Positions 36,860 to 49,145 of a stretch of 64,000 nt of DNA are shown here, one piece after another. Source of the DNA: Lactifluus volemus (taxonomy: Eukaryota; Basidiomycota; Agaricomycetes; Russulales; Russulaceae); the NCBI GenBank assembly GCA_022376515.1, contig WTXI01000004.1, positions 1,572,577-1,636,576 of the forward strand, written 5' to 3'. The translations under genes and the position numbers were made by a program. The notes beneath the pieces are model-generated. The model made no database searches, was not told the DNA's origin, and saw nothing but the letters and a program-made list of their open reading frames with translations. Numbering within the stretch: the stretch's first letter is position 1; the number at the start of each line of letters is the position of its first letter.

Positions 36860-38717
36860 ATGCACCAACTTGCGAATCGAGAGGGCCCACAAGCAACAGA
36901 CCATACATCTATCAATATACTCAACAATGACGTCCTTCTCAACATATTTAACGTCTTTCGACTCGACATCAGGGACGAAGACGAGCTTTTCCCCAGTTGG
37001 CGCCGCCAACGTTGGTGGTACAAACTAGCGCGCGTTTCCAGACGGTGGCGATACATCATCCTTTCATCACCAGTTCAACTAGATATCCATCTTCTCTGCA
37101 CCTATGGTGTGCCTGTAGCAGACATGCTAGCACATTCGCTGCCCCTACCACTCACCGTCTTTTACTTCCTCGTTTATCGCGAGATGACAGCAGAAGACGA
37201 AGAGGGTGTACGTCTCGCGCTCTCGCTTCGTCACCGTGTGCGTCGTATTGCCCTCGCAACGTCAGCTCCGAAATTGGGGAAATTCATGACTGCCATCGAT
37301 GGGAATTTCCCAGTCTGGAGCGCATGTATATTTGGTCTCAATCCGAGGACTCTTCGGAGATAGTCTTTCCTCAGGCTGGGACAATTCAAGCTCCTAATCT
37401 ACGTCACGTCTGGGCTACTTCGATTGGATCTCCCCCACTCACATGTACCGCGGGCCTCGTCCATCTCGAGCTTATGGATATCCCAACATCCGCCTACTTC
37501 CCCCCAAGTTATATACTCACTCGAATTCTACTCATGCCCCAACTGGAGGCCCTCAAGATCCATTTTCGTTCCCCTCCTCCGAACGGTGATGTCGAAAAGC
37601 AAGTATCGAACACTCCGATCACAGCTCACCCTCTTCTTCATCTTCACACGCTCTCATTTCGAGGTGTCAGCGATTACCTCCAAGGCATTATCACTCAGAT
37701 TAGTGCCCCTCACCTTAGCACACTCAATATCCATTTCTTCAATCAGGCCATAGCATTCAATATTCCATGGCTCTTGCAGTTCACTGAGAGCCTCCTCTTT
37801 CGCGTTATAAAGCTCGATTTCAAAGACGAAGCTATTACATTAATAGCGGATCCTTGTCGGAGCCGTCCCTTGTGCGTGCAAGTTATATGCAGACGCTTCG
37901 ATTGGCAGGTATCGTGTGCAATCGAGATCCTTGGTTCATTTTCACCCATACTTTCTACGGTGGAGAAACTCGCGCTCAGCCACGTGGAGGAAAATCAATC
38001 GTCAGAGTCACCCAACGAGGTCGACAGAACACAATGGCGTGAACTTTTCAAACCATTCAACAATGTGAAGACACTTCTTGTCCCATCCACACTTGCTAGG
38101 GGACTCTCACATTCCCTATGTTCGGAGGCTGGTGAATCGCCTATGGAACTCTTGCCAAATCTGCTGGAGCTTCGATGTCTTGGTGGAAGGGATATGGATG
38201 CAGTCTTTGCCCCGTTCATAATTGCACGAGAGGCGGTGGGCCACCCTGTGCGCCTGGTAAGTGATTCTTATCAAACTCGCGATCCCTCTATCTGATTCAT
38301 CTTGGGCACAACCTGATCACTATCTGCGAAAAAAAATTTGATCGACTGAAGGAGCTGAGCATTATGAACCGCCTCCTGTCGGAGATGCAGAATCACGCGT
38401 CTTCGTGGCCGTTCCGTGAACCCGTGAAGCTCTCGGATGCGGATTACTACGATTTGATCGAACAACCGATGGGTGCGATTTCCTTCTCCTTTCACCAAAA
38501 GTTGAGAATGATTTTTTTTCGCCGCGCAGATTTCAGAACCTTGGGAGAGAAGCTAGAGGCAATACAATATGTCAGCTTGGAGGAATTTACAGACGATGCT
38601 CAACTGAATTTTGATAATTGTCGTTTTTACAACGTCGAAGACTCGATGTGGTGTAAACATGCGAACAGGCTCGAAGAGGCGTTTAAGGAGAGCTTGGCTC
38701 ATTTGCACGACGTTTGA
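36860..38717 (+). CDS. F-box protein, one-base frame break, possibly spliced to a C-terminal bromodomain
   Basis: The ATG at 36860 opens MHQLANREG, followed by an F-box (INILNNDVLLNIFNVFRL, WYKLARVSRRWRYIILSSP) and a long leucine-rich region (LTCTAGLVHLELMDIP, LMPQLEALKIHF, HLHTLSFRGVSDYL, LLPNLLELRCLGGRDMDAVF). F-box proteins are substrate receptors of SCF ubiquitin ligases. A C run at 37309-37311 is one base short: DGNFP is in one frame and SLERMYIW in the next. At 38257 GTAAGT can splice to GAAG at about 38354, which places the bromodomain (LSEMQNHASSWPF, DADYYDLIEQPM, intron, DFRTLGEKLE, DDAQLNFDNCRFYN) in frame. The acetyl-lysine-binding Asn is present. If the intron is not used, the F-box frame stops at 38295 and the bromodomain is a separate small gene from 38364. 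Confidence 0.6.
38364..38717 (+). CDS. Bromodomain (Gcn5-like), exon pair
   Basis: The frame contains a complete bromodomain of about 100 residues with the WPF shelf, the YYD motif of the ZA loop, and NCRFYN with the conserved Asn. One 57-nt intron (about 38491-38530) joins IEQPM to DFRTL, so this is not an intron-less retrocopy. No acetyltransferase domain accompanies it. It is listed separately because its link to the upstream F-box gene is unproven. Confidence 0.7.
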   Translation: MNRLLSEMQNHASSWPFREPVKLSDADYYDLIEQPMGAISFSFHQKLRMIFFRRADFRTLGEKLEAIQYVSLEEFTDDAQLNFDNCRFYNVEDSMWCKHANRLEEAFKESLAHLHDV

Positions 38718-39397
38718 CATTGCCCCATCGTTGTCCGTGATCGTCTTTATGTGATGTATTTGCTGATCCCCCTGTCACCACTGCACGTGTATTTCTATGC
38801 AATATGCATCACCACCACCTCGTCATCAGCGTGAACACAAGTCACGCAGCAGTTAAACACGACTCGACCTATATACCTAGAAGCGATGGTTGGGATCTTG
38901 CAGCTTCATTCCGCTTCCATTCCCTTCGGTGTAAGTCGTTGGCAAGAGCTCCTTATGATGCAGCTAAGGCGTGTTCGCCTCTCAAGGGCGGAGGGCGGGG
39001 AGGGGAGGAAATGCCCGAGCAGCGCGATATCATCATGCGGTTTTTGAGCCCCTGAGTAGGAACTTCTTTGCCGTGCACGACGAACAGACACTGACAGTTG
39101 CGCGCTCCACCAACTGTATGCCGTCTGCGCATTAAACCTGGTAGGGGCTCACTTTGGAAGGGAGGAGGAAGAGGGTCAGGGAAAGGTTGGGTTTCGACCT
39201 TGACGAGAGACCACATGCGTATTAGGGACAAGGATAACGCGAGATGACCATAACAATGGTGGTGGTGATGACGTCGTCGCGACGCTGGAGAAGACGAATG
39301 CTGTAACAGTATACAAGTCGCGGTAGCGGGAATTTGCCGGCGCTTGAGAACGCGAGTGAGTGCCGACGGGCCGGTAGCGGCAATCGCCTTGTCTACT
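38718..39397. other. Intergenic, no gene supported
   Basis: Short frames only. A run CATCACCACCACC near 38806 and a GTGGTGGTGATGACG near 39259 are simple-sequence. Confidence 0.45.
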
Positions 39398-40480
39398 ACC
39401 CTCTTCGTCCGAGCTGGGGTGCTTCTAAGAGGATTCGCAGGCGGGGTACACCGAATCGTGAGTCCCAAATATCGCTCTCAGTCCTGTACTATGCACCAAC
39501 TTGCGAATCGACAGGGCCCACAAGCAATAGATCATACTCATCTATCAATGACGTCCTTCTCAACATATTTATAGTCTATCGACTCAACAGCCCGGACGAC
39601 GATGACGATGCGTATGGCCAGTCTCTCCACAGGTGGGACCGCCAACGTTGGCGGTACAAACTAGCGCACATTTCCAGACGGTGGCGACACATCATCCTTG
39701 CTTGTAAAAGAAATTCCTTGGAACTTCAGCCGTTTCAAGGACAAGAAACGTCTTGCCCTCACACAGAGTCCTCACTTCTACAAAGATCTCCCCACCTCAC
39801 CTGAGGCATATGGGAATAAATTTTAGGCCGACCCGATTGAGGATTTTCACAATGTGGATGAGGTCCGCACTCTCACCGATAAGCCCGGCCATTTGTACCT
39901 TGATACACCATGGAATACCTGCGCGTTTGGCAATATCTGGCCAAAACATGCTATCATTCAAAGGTTTGCTGCGCCTGATACTTCTCTTACTTATCTTGCT
40001 TATATCTTATCTTCTCAGACAGTTGCAAAGGGGAAAAGCTTATCGCAGAATAGAACTATGCCACTCCCAATGTCACTCCTAATTCCAGTCCTAATACCAC
40101 TCCAGAAATTTGGCAACTTACCTCCATTACGCATGATAAAGGCATCACGAATCAATTCCGTGACAGGGGGGGACATTCAGGTCTGGAAGACGGTGGGGTA
40201 CGTCCTGATATGATCATCATTCTCCTTACCTGACCCTGGAACAGACTTTGTATTCCTCACCCCTCACTGCAACTGTCGATAGGACCACGACTCTCCCCTC
40301 CCCCCCACGACCTCCACCCGGCTCCGAGCAGAGTCGCACAATATCGGTTAGCCATTCACCATTTTACGCTTCCCACATCCAAATTCATTCGCCTGCCTAC
40401 GCGTATCTGATGCGATCAACGATGATCGATGAAAGATTATACTCGTTACGCATCGAGGTGCCGGAAAATATATGAGTGGA
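39398..40480 (+). pseudogene. Chimeric relic: F-box 5' end joined to a fragment of the tandem gene family
   Basis: From 39398 to about 39706 the DNA follows the F-box gene at 36790-37065 (same MHQLANR start, then SINDVLLNIF and KLAHISRRWRHIIL after a frame break). At about 39707 it switches within a few bases to the middle exon of the family described at 43288 (WNFSRFKDKKRL-like, FYKDLPTSPEAYG, VRTLTDKPGHLYLDTPWN, AFGNIWPKHAII), which carries a stop after EAYGNKF. The 3' part runs down to the proline-rich tail (about 40290-40340). The sharp switch marks an ectopic recombination or deletion junction. Confidence 0.7.
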
Positions 40481-43287
40481 GGCCGGTCAAATGATTTGTT
40501 GGGAGTCCGTTGTTCGAGACCGGTGCTGCGCGGGGAAAGTGGAATTCGTGACATTCGCGAGACATTCGCTCTATGGTTGCTGCGGAGGTTGAGGCTGTGA
40601 CAATGGAACTCATGTATTTGATAGACGTGTTGAATGCCGTCGATGTGGAAGCTACCCATGTCACGGTCACGTGCCACCGGGTGATGACGCGCTCGGCGCC
40701 GCTCGCGCGCGAATACTTGCCCACCTGCCCCACGAAACAGAGAATACCCATTTATCTAGTACCCACAGTACAGCCATATCCCACGCCACATTACCTGTCA
40801 AGGTTAAGACTTGCTTCTCTTGGGTAGGATCAATGCCCAAAAGACGCAGGAGTCACTCTCAAATTCAACTGAGGTGCCCTTCACCACACCAAGTGTTTTA
40901 AACGATGTCAACCTTGCACCCTGCAGGATTAGCCCGCAGCGACGACTTAGACCGGATTTGGCGGAACAATGATCCAAACCGGCGACACTCCAGGCTTCGA
41001 CAGCTCTGCACTAAATGCTCATAGCCCTCCCTGTGGCGATGTACCGATGTGCGTGTCAAATCAATCGCCGGCCGTCTACCTTCAACGCCTAATACTCCCT
41101 TCATTCTGGCACAATGGAAGAGCCTAGACGTAGAGGACTGGTGACTGTGGTCTGCACTGGGGGGGGTTCCCTTCTCTTCCCTCCGCAGGTCTTATTTTTT
41201 AACGTTCTGCCTCATAACTAACTTTATGACTTGGTTAGCGGCACCCACACCAACTGCCAACAGAATCGTAGTCAAATAGTTCAAGAGGCATCGAACTGAG
41301 CTTCCTCGTCTGCTCGCCCCGGTGCCCGGGCCGCACCTGGTTTGTGCCCGTACCCTTCACCATCTCGCTATCAGCCGAAAAGATCTACTAAAGTGAGCAT
41401 TACAGTTGCAAAATATGGGTAAGTACAGAAACGCAACCTGTGGTGACGCCGGTTCAGACTGACGGTATGAACCCTTGTTCACTCGAGCCCTCTCGGACAG
41501 GCCCGGGTATGTAGCTGAGCGATCGTTTTATTGCTTCCGTCCCGCTGAACTTTCTCCTGCCACATTTGAACTTTTTGAATTATTTCTGATCGATCGCTGG
41601 GTTTCCGTATCCGGTATCCCCTTAACGCCCTCATGTTCAAGGTATGTAAGGTGCATGTTCATTTCATGTGCCGACAACATGCGGAAATGCCGGACTCTTA
41701 ATCTCAAAACGCCATCACGATTAAGGTTTTTGCAAAGAGATTGGGCCAACGGCCCTACACCACCAAAGTCTCGCGAAATAACACGATGACAGCTCAGAGC
41801 GTGCTTACAGCATGTTCTCGACCTTTCCCCACGGGGTTGGTCGGTTTCGCCTCAAGACATTGACACACCTTTACACTGGAACCCTCCGCGCTAAAGTCTG
41901 GGCCACGTCCCCGAGCCATCATCAATTTGGACCTGTTAGCACCTTTGCATAACCTCATGTGGGAAAGGGATTGATAGCCTCGCCCTTGACACGCTACTCA
42001 GTGGAGTTCTCAGACAGGCCTGCCTACTTCCGCATCGTACTGGCTCGCCGTGGTCGGGGTGTATTCCTGTCATCGCGTTCTCCTGGTACATGGCCCATCC
42101 CACCCACGGGTACGATTCGCCTCACGTTTAACTTCGACTGGCATCTCCAACTTCACAGATGGGCGAATCTTCACTGATTCGTTGGCATGAGCATCTCTCT
42201 AACGTGTACCTCGCCCTGCTGGTGTTTCTGTTTTGTTGGTAACAGCCACGTCATTCGATGCCTCTACCCTGTTTAAGGCCGTGATAAGGAGTAAATGCTC
42301 CATGTATCCACTTTCCTTCCAGCACAGCCAATTGATGCCGGTACGTCCCTCCAGACCGAGTATTATTAGGGCTGCCAAGTGACTCCCGCCAAAGACAACC
42401 CAAACAGGGAACGAAACTAACAGGGCCACTAGGTTTATGTCAACTTGCCAGTGAATCTGACATTGGCTGGGCTGTACTGTATGTTCATCCCAACAGCCGA
42501 TCTCGCTATTATAAGCTGTCCTATAGCATTGCTTCGTCAATGGCGATGTCTACCTTGTTCAATGTGGTACTTGATATATATTATAGAGAATCTGTTTCCC
42601 GCATAGCACATCTCAGCCTGAGCCCTACACTAAGAATCCACCCAGTAGTACCCTGTGACTCGATCAACTTATGCTTCGGGGCGGCCTGCTAACGTAAAGA
42701 CATAAATGGCTTTCAGTTTCCCAAGTCTCACGAGAGCCCCGAGGCTGAGCGCTGAGCGTGCGCACCGTGATGCGAAGCACGCTTTTACTGTACAATTAGA
42801 GAATAATTTTGGTCAGATACAGGACATGTGGTTAGTTTTATTAATAATGTCGCCTGATGACCAGTGCGCAGCATGCAATCACTTCGACTGCGATCTAAGC
42901 AGGGACTTTGAAGGGATAGGAATGTGCTTTCGAACGCGGACAACCCTAATTGGAAGACGGAGTTCATGTTGTACCTCCTCACCTTTGCTGCATGGTAGTT
43001 GGTTAACGAGCTACGGAAATTGCCGGCTATTCTTTCACAATACCACCCACCACCAGCCGTATGTTCATGGGCAGGCGTCTACTCCGGTCAGCTGAGGAAC
43101 CTTTTGAAATTTGCGGTTTCTTTACAGAAACAACGATGTCTCTCGTTGAGTGGCACGTACCCAGAATGTGGCTTCGCTAGGACATCCTACTTATTATAAG
43201 TTCAGCCCGCACGTCTGGGCAGTCATCCCCGTTTACCGATCTTTTCGACGCAATCCGACTTGATGTCCATCTTGTTTTCTGTCCGCT
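40481..43287. other. Gene-poor stretch
   Basis: 40480-40640 is a diverged copy of the 3' flank found after the family copies. Near 42780-42840 the frame FTVQLENNFGQIQDM weakly resembles the last exon of the helical protein at 18417-21534. Otherwise nothing was supported. Confidence 0.4.
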
Positions 43288-45217
43288 ATGACACCAAAGC
43301 CCAAGACTAACTTCGACCGTTTCTCGTTTGTCAAGTATATGAAGAATGTCGGCAGGTCATACCGAAAGCAGGCAATGGAACTAATCTCTGCTTGCCGACT
43401 TTTCGTTCAAGCCCAGGAGCAAAGCCACCAATCGGATATCGAGTTGAGAAGGTAATCAGTTGGGATAGCTTTCTTTCTATCGCGCAATTCTGACGAATTC
43501 CCTAAAGGGCGTTTGCAGCGGTTGATCAGGCATTGAGCTTCGCTGCTGATGCAGAGGGGAAGACCTCCAATGAGGCTGATGAGAAATTCCAAGAAGCGAC
43601 CGAGTTGTTGGGCGATTATGAAAGGAAGTTCCTTTCGAATGACCAGAATCCCGCAGAGAATGGAAGGCGGGATTCAACGGTCTTCAAAAGGATGGAAGAA
43701 GCGAAGTCGAAGGACAAGTCATCTTCGACGATGTTATCTAAGCTGACAGAGAAGTTTCACTTGAAGGTGAGGCTGGCACCTGTTGACTTACTGCATAACT
43801 AATATCGACCCCAAGACACACGAGGAAGAATCGCAAGAACCAACAACAGTTGTCAAGTTCTTTCTCCGGGAGTCCCCTACTGATATACATCCCACCATTG
43901 TCCACCGTGAGTGCTGACTAGCCGTCGTCATGGTTTCTGTAATCGATTGCATGTTTTAGAGGTGCTCAGTAAAAGATCGAACTTGCAAGAAATTCTTTGG
44001 AATTTTAGCCGTTCCAAAGACAAGAGCCGTCTTACCCTCAAGCAAAACCCTCACTTCTACAAAGACCTCCCTACCTCACCGGAGGCATATGGGAGTGGAT
44101 TCCAGACCGACCCGATCCACGATTTTCAGGATGTGGACTCGGTCTGCGTTCTCACTGATAAGCCGGGCCGTGTGTATCTTGAAACTTCACGAGATGTCCG
44201 CGCTTTTGGCAATACCTGGGTGCCGAACAAAGCCATCATTTTCAAAGGTTTGCCTCTTGCCCTTTATTGCTTTTTTGTCGCTCACGACGTGTCAGATGTC
44301 TGCGGAAAGCTTGAAGGCGAAAGCATCGTTGGAAAACCTATTGAAGACACATTCAACATCTGGTATCGTGAAGAGCTTCCACTCTCACCCTCCTCTCTGC
44401 ATGGCGATAGTCCAATGCGCGTTACTAACCCACATCCTATCGCCACTGTATCACCTACCAGTTCCGTCGCCGGTAATTGGAGAGAGCTAATTCTCCGAAA
44501 AGGGTATTCACAACATCTACGCATCAGCACGAAACCCCCTGAAAGCGTAGATGGTTGGGTACGTATGGAGATTGTATATTCTTTGACTTCATGCTGACTG
44601 TAGTTTAGATATTGCATTCCCCTACCGGGTCCAGTCCCAGCTCACCAGGCCTCCCTTCCCCATTACAGCAGATAACGGCCATGTCCATATCCGTTACATC
44701 TATCCCATCTCCACCTTCCATCTCGATCCAAATTCCTCCATCGTCTTCAGGGCCCTTCACTACTTCGAGTTACAAGACTGCAGTACCCATTGCGTGTTCT
44801 CCTCGACCACCATCAGGAGAAATCCCACCATCACGACCACCTTCAATGACACTATCCACACTACCCTCTCAACAACCGCCAAAAGAACCACTGTGCTCTC
44901 TAGTGGCGCCAAATCCGTCACAAGCGCCAGTAGCGGGAGGCTCTTCATCCTCTGTGAGTAAAACCCAGCCCGAGGTTTCAAATTCCCGTATTCCTGGAGG
45001 CACTACATCTCAAAGCGGTGGGGATCCGCTGGGTCCAGTCGACGTCTCTAGCCGTGAGTTGGGACGAGCTGCAATCCCGGCTCCCAATTCAGGTGACAAC
45101 CCTCCATCACAACACGTGCCGGACGTGCCACGGCCACAGCCTCAGCAACAAGCGCAGAAGATGAGCTGGTACCAGAGGATCCAGAATACGTTATACAGAG
45201 GGTATTTCACGAGCTGA
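43288..45217 (+). CDS. Tandem family copy C1, intact; unrecognised protein
   Basis: I do not recognise the family. Six exons join in phase from ATG 43288 to the stop at 45217. Exon 1 gives an amphipathic start (FDRFSFVKYMKNVGRSYRKQ, then MELISACRLFVQAQEQS). Exon 2 is a charged helix (AVDQALSFAADAEGKTS, ATELLGDYERKF, RMEEAKSKDKSS). Exons 3-4 form the best-conserved core (EILWNFSRSKDKSRLTLKQN, FYKDLPTSPEAYGSGF, DFQDVDSVCVLTDKPGRVYL, AFGNTWVPNKAIIFK). Exon 5 continues GKLEGESIVGKPIED and ends LRISTKPPESVDGW. Exon 6 is a long Pro/Ser-rich tail ending MSWYQRIQNTLYRGYFTS, an aromatic/basic helix. There is no signal peptide or membrane helix. Siblings follow at 46388, 49146, 50702 and 54073. Confidence 0.6.
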
Positions 45218-45640
45218 CCTAGCGCTACGCCTGTTATTCTGCCTCCGAGTCCTACTCCTTCGGTCACTGTCGCTCGTCGCGGACATAATGATCGAGATTG
45301 CAGGCGCTGCGGCCTTAAGCAGGACTTTGTGGTGCTGCGCGTGGAGTGAAATTAGTGGTGTGAAGGGTGTTTTGATAATCGTTGCGGAAGTTGAGGTTCT
45401 TTCAGTGTATTTGATAATTTTATCCATCAGATTTATGAATACGCCCTTGTTGGTGTCAGATATGAGGATCCGTGGCAAAGGTGAAGTGTGGTCAGATCTG
45501 TGGTTCCGAGTCAGTACATAACTCCTACACCCCACGTTGAATTCCTTGTCTCGATCTTATTCTACCGTGACCTTGTTTCTGCTTTATCGTTTCGGCCCGT
45601 GTACATACATCTTCTATCGGTTCTGTTTACGAAATGGCAT
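45218..45640. other. 3' flank of copy C1 (duplicated after C2)
   Basis: CCTAGCG..TTCGGTCAC and the following 200 bases recur after copy C2 at 48457-48640, showing that the duplication unit extends past the stop codon. Confidence 0.6.
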
Positions 45641-45649
45641 TTTCAGGAG

Positions 45650-45850
45650 GGCATCATTCGTCGCTTAACCGCCCAAGTTGACGTCCCTAGCTGCAATCCC
45701 AGCTCCAAATGCAGGTGACACCCCTCCATCACAGCCGGTGTAGGGACATGCCATGGCCTCAGCCCCTCAGCAGTAGGCCCGGAAATGAACTAGTCCCAGA
45801 GGATCCGGAATACTTTTGAGGTTTTTAAAAATGTTAAAACGAGCTTGACC
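45650..45850 (+). pseudogene. 3'-end fragment of a family copy
   Basis: GTTGACGTCCCTAGCTGCAATCCC through CAGAGGATCCGGAATACTTT matches the last 190 bases of the C1 coding region, with internal deletions and a stop. No upstream exons are present. Confidence 0.7.
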
Positions 45851-46387
45851 TAGTCTGATGGCAATCATTCTGTCCTCCGTTCATTGTCGATTGTCACTGC
45901 TTACTTCGTTCTCGCCGCCAGTCTACGAGTGGTGCATTCAGTATGTCTCAAGGTGCCAGATGTTTACGACGATGTGGGACGCACGTTAATAAGAACTGGC
46001 GGCCAGGGGGCAGCGCATGGAAAGTGAATTATATTTCAAGATCGGGGCCGTGGTGATGGCAGATTCCACGATCCATCTGAGGTCAAAGTCGGAAACATGT
46101 CGTATTTGTATGATTCCTCACCGTTGCTGCGTGTTGGTGCCCGGATGGTTCCGTTGAACGTAATATGATGGTTCGGCGCTACCGTGACCCTGCCACCGTG
46201 ACCATCAGGCATTGGTGCTACGATGGGCAGGCAGTGTCTGCCCCAGTCAATTGTGATTCTGGAATATCATATTTATTATACCGCCGTCTATGCGTTTTTA
46301 GTCCACCTGTGCCATTCCCATCTACTGATCTGTTCGACGCTATCACCACTTGATGCCCATCTTGTCCGCCGTTCATCCGTCCAAGTT
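45851..46387. other. Intergenic before copy C2
   Basis: No gene seen. The final 100 bases (from about 46300) share the TTCGACGC..CATCTTGT.. leader with the flank of C1, so this is part of the duplicated promoter. Confidence 0.45.
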
Positions 46388-48456
46388 ATGACTTTGAAGT
46401 CTTCCTTTGACAAATATTCGTTTCTAAAGTATATGAAGAATGTCGGCAGACCATACCGAGATCAAGCAAAGGCATTGATCTCTGAATGCCGACTTTTGGT
46501 TCAAGCCCAGGAGCAAAGCTACGAAGCGATTAACAAACCTGAATTCAAGTGGGTGAGGTAATCAATTTTGGGTAGCGTTTCTTTCTATCGCGCGGTTCTG
46601 ACGAGTTTTTTTTAAAGAGCGTTAGGAGCCGTCGATGAAGCATTGGCCTGCGTTGCAGAGACAAAAGGGAAGAGAACATCCAAGGAGGCTGATAAGAAAA
46701 TGAAGGAAGCGACCAAGTTGTTGGGCGATTGCGAAGGGAACATCTTTTCCAGAACGAGGATCTCACAAAGTATAAACAACGAGAAAATACGTTTCTCAAA
46801 AGGATGGATGGAGCGAAGTCCAAGGATCAGTCAAGGTCGGCGTTCTTTTCTGGGTTCAAAGCGGCGTCCCAGTCGAAAGTGAGGCTGGCACCCGTTGTCA
46901 TAACTCATACTGATACAAATCCCAAGAAAGACGAGGATAATTTTCAAGACAAAACCACGTTTCGTGTCGATTTCATTCTCCAGGAGTCCCTTCCTCATAC
47001 TAATACAAATACCGAGGTTGTCCCTCGTGAGTGCAGACTCGTCATGGTCGTTTCTGTAATCTGATTCAAGTTGTAGAGGAGCTCAGTAAGAGTTCGAGCT
47101 TGGAAGAGGTTATTTGGAACTTTAGCCGTCTCAAAGACAAGAGATTTAGACTAAAGCAAAACCCTCACTTCTACAAATACAATAAACATCTTAGCTCATA
47201 TGGGAGTGAATTCCGGGCTGACCCCATTTTCGATTTTCAAGACGTGAAAAAGGTGTTTGTTCTCCACGATAAGCCGGGTCACGTGTACCTTGTAACAACA
47301 GCAAATAAGAAACGCGCTTTCGGCAATTTCTGGCGACCCAACGATGCCATCATTTTCAAAGGTTTCCCTCTTGTCTTTTGCCTTTTTTTTGCCACTCAAA
47401 ACCTCTCAGACTTCGACGGAAAGCTCGAGGGCGAGGGCGTCGTTGGAAAATGTATCGAAAGCACGGCCGACATCTGGTATTCTGTAGAACTTTCACCGTT
47501 ACACACGCTATATGGGGATAGCCCAAGGAGTGTTACAGTCCCACATCCTATCGATACCGCATCACCTACCAATCCCTCCGTAACGCGCTTGAGGGAGCTA
47601 GTCCTCCAAAAGCAGGATGGCTACCATCTACGCATTAGCACGAAACAAATGGACGGTTGGGTACGTCGTGATGAAGATAGTATGTTCTTTGATTTCATGC
47701 TGACTCTAGTTCAGACATTGCATTCCCCTATCGGTCCAGCCCAGTTCACCAGGTCTCCCTTCCCCAATGCAGCGGATAACGTTAATTGGCTCCGCGTCCA
47801 GATCCATTGCATCTCCATCGCCCACTGCTAGCACCTCGGTGTCCGCATCGCCAGCTGCTGCGGCGCGTCCTCGTCTCGTATCTGTCACAGGTCTTCCTGT
47901 GACCCCCCCACCGCCGACATCTTCCGCTCCATCTGGCCTGCCGCGGACAGGAGGCACCTTGACGGCACCGCCCCAGCCTGCACGCCCACGATCGTCGAGC
48001 ACTCCCATCTCGGGCCTCCCTACTTCGAGTAACGAGACTACACCACCCATTACACGTTCTTCTCAATCACCATCAGGACCATCTTCGGTGACACAGTCCA
48101 CACCACCACAAGACGTGGTGGTACGGATGGCGCCATCAGAGAACACAGTGCGTCTGTTGGCGGTTGCTTCGAGAGATCCAAAACGTGACTTTCAGCAGGA
48201 CACCTCTTTTGGAACCGTGTCAATTCTGTCACAAGCGTCAGTAGCGGGAGGTCCTTCACCCCCTGTGAATAAAATCCCGCGCGAGTTCAGTATTTCTATT
48301 GGGCGCACCACATCTCAAAGCGGGCGGGATCCGCTGGGTCCAGTCGACCCGGCTCCCAACAACCCTCCATCACAACACGATCCCCATCAAAAAGCACCGA
48401 AGTTGAGCTTGTTCCAGAAGATCCAGAAAGCAGTAAAACACTTTATAAAGAACTGA
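46388..48456 (+). pseudogene. Tandem family copy C2, full length with one frame break
   Basis: This copy has the same six-exon plan as C1: SSFDKYSFLKYMKNVGRPYR, VDEALACVAETKGKRTS, FYKYNKHLSSYGSEF, VFVLHDKPGHVYLVTT, AFGNFWRPNDAIIFK, GKLEGEGVVGKCIE, then a Pro/Ser/Thr-rich tail ending LSLFQKIQKAVKHFIKN. In exon 2 the siblings read GAAAGGGAA, but here one A is missing (about 46731-46736), so LLGDCE and HLFQNEDLTKYKQ lie in different frames. Apart from this the splice sites and frames are kept. It may be a recent pseudogene or a sequencing error. Confidence 0.6.
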
Positions 48457-49145
48457 CCTAGCGTTACACCTGTTATTCTGCCTCCGAGTCCTACTCCTTC
48501 GGTCACGGTCGAGATTGCAGGCATTGCTGCCCTAAGCAGGACTTTGTGGTGCTGCGCTGAAATTATAGTGTGAAGAGCGTTTTGATAATCGTTGCGGAAG
48601 TTGAGGTTCTTTCAGTGTGTTTGATAATTTAATCTAAGAATGGCACCTTGGTGGTGGCAGATTTGACGACCCATGGCGAAGGTGAAGTGGAAATAGCATC
48701 TTGTACAATTAGCAAGTGCAGGGCCAATGTATATGTGATTCCGAGTCGGTACGTAACTCCTACACCGAACACGTCGAAGGAATTGGGTGTTTGAACAACC
48801 AGAGGCGGCTGAGGCGGCGAACGTGGGGTTCAGCGTTTGGGCTCAAACACTATGTAGCTGCAGCCCTTCTAGATTCGAGCAGAGTGTACCTTGATATCCA
48901 GCTCGAATGACGGAGTGGTACATAACATGTAGTGGCATCCAGAGGACCAGCCAGAAAAGGGTTCGGGAAACATTGGTACGGTCACGAGCGCCATCAGAAG
49001 GATCATTCCAAATTCTCTATATCTGCTGCAAGTGCAAGGGGACCTTCGTTCCTCGTGGCTCAGTATTCTTCTCTCCCCGTCTTCCCCACTGCGTCTAGGA
49101 TCTTCCCCTATCTATCAACCCAACAACACACTTCAGCAGATTAGA
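48457..49145. other. 3' flank of C2 and intergenic
   Basis: The first 190 bases repeat the 3' flank of C1. The remainder shows no gene. Confidence 0.5.
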
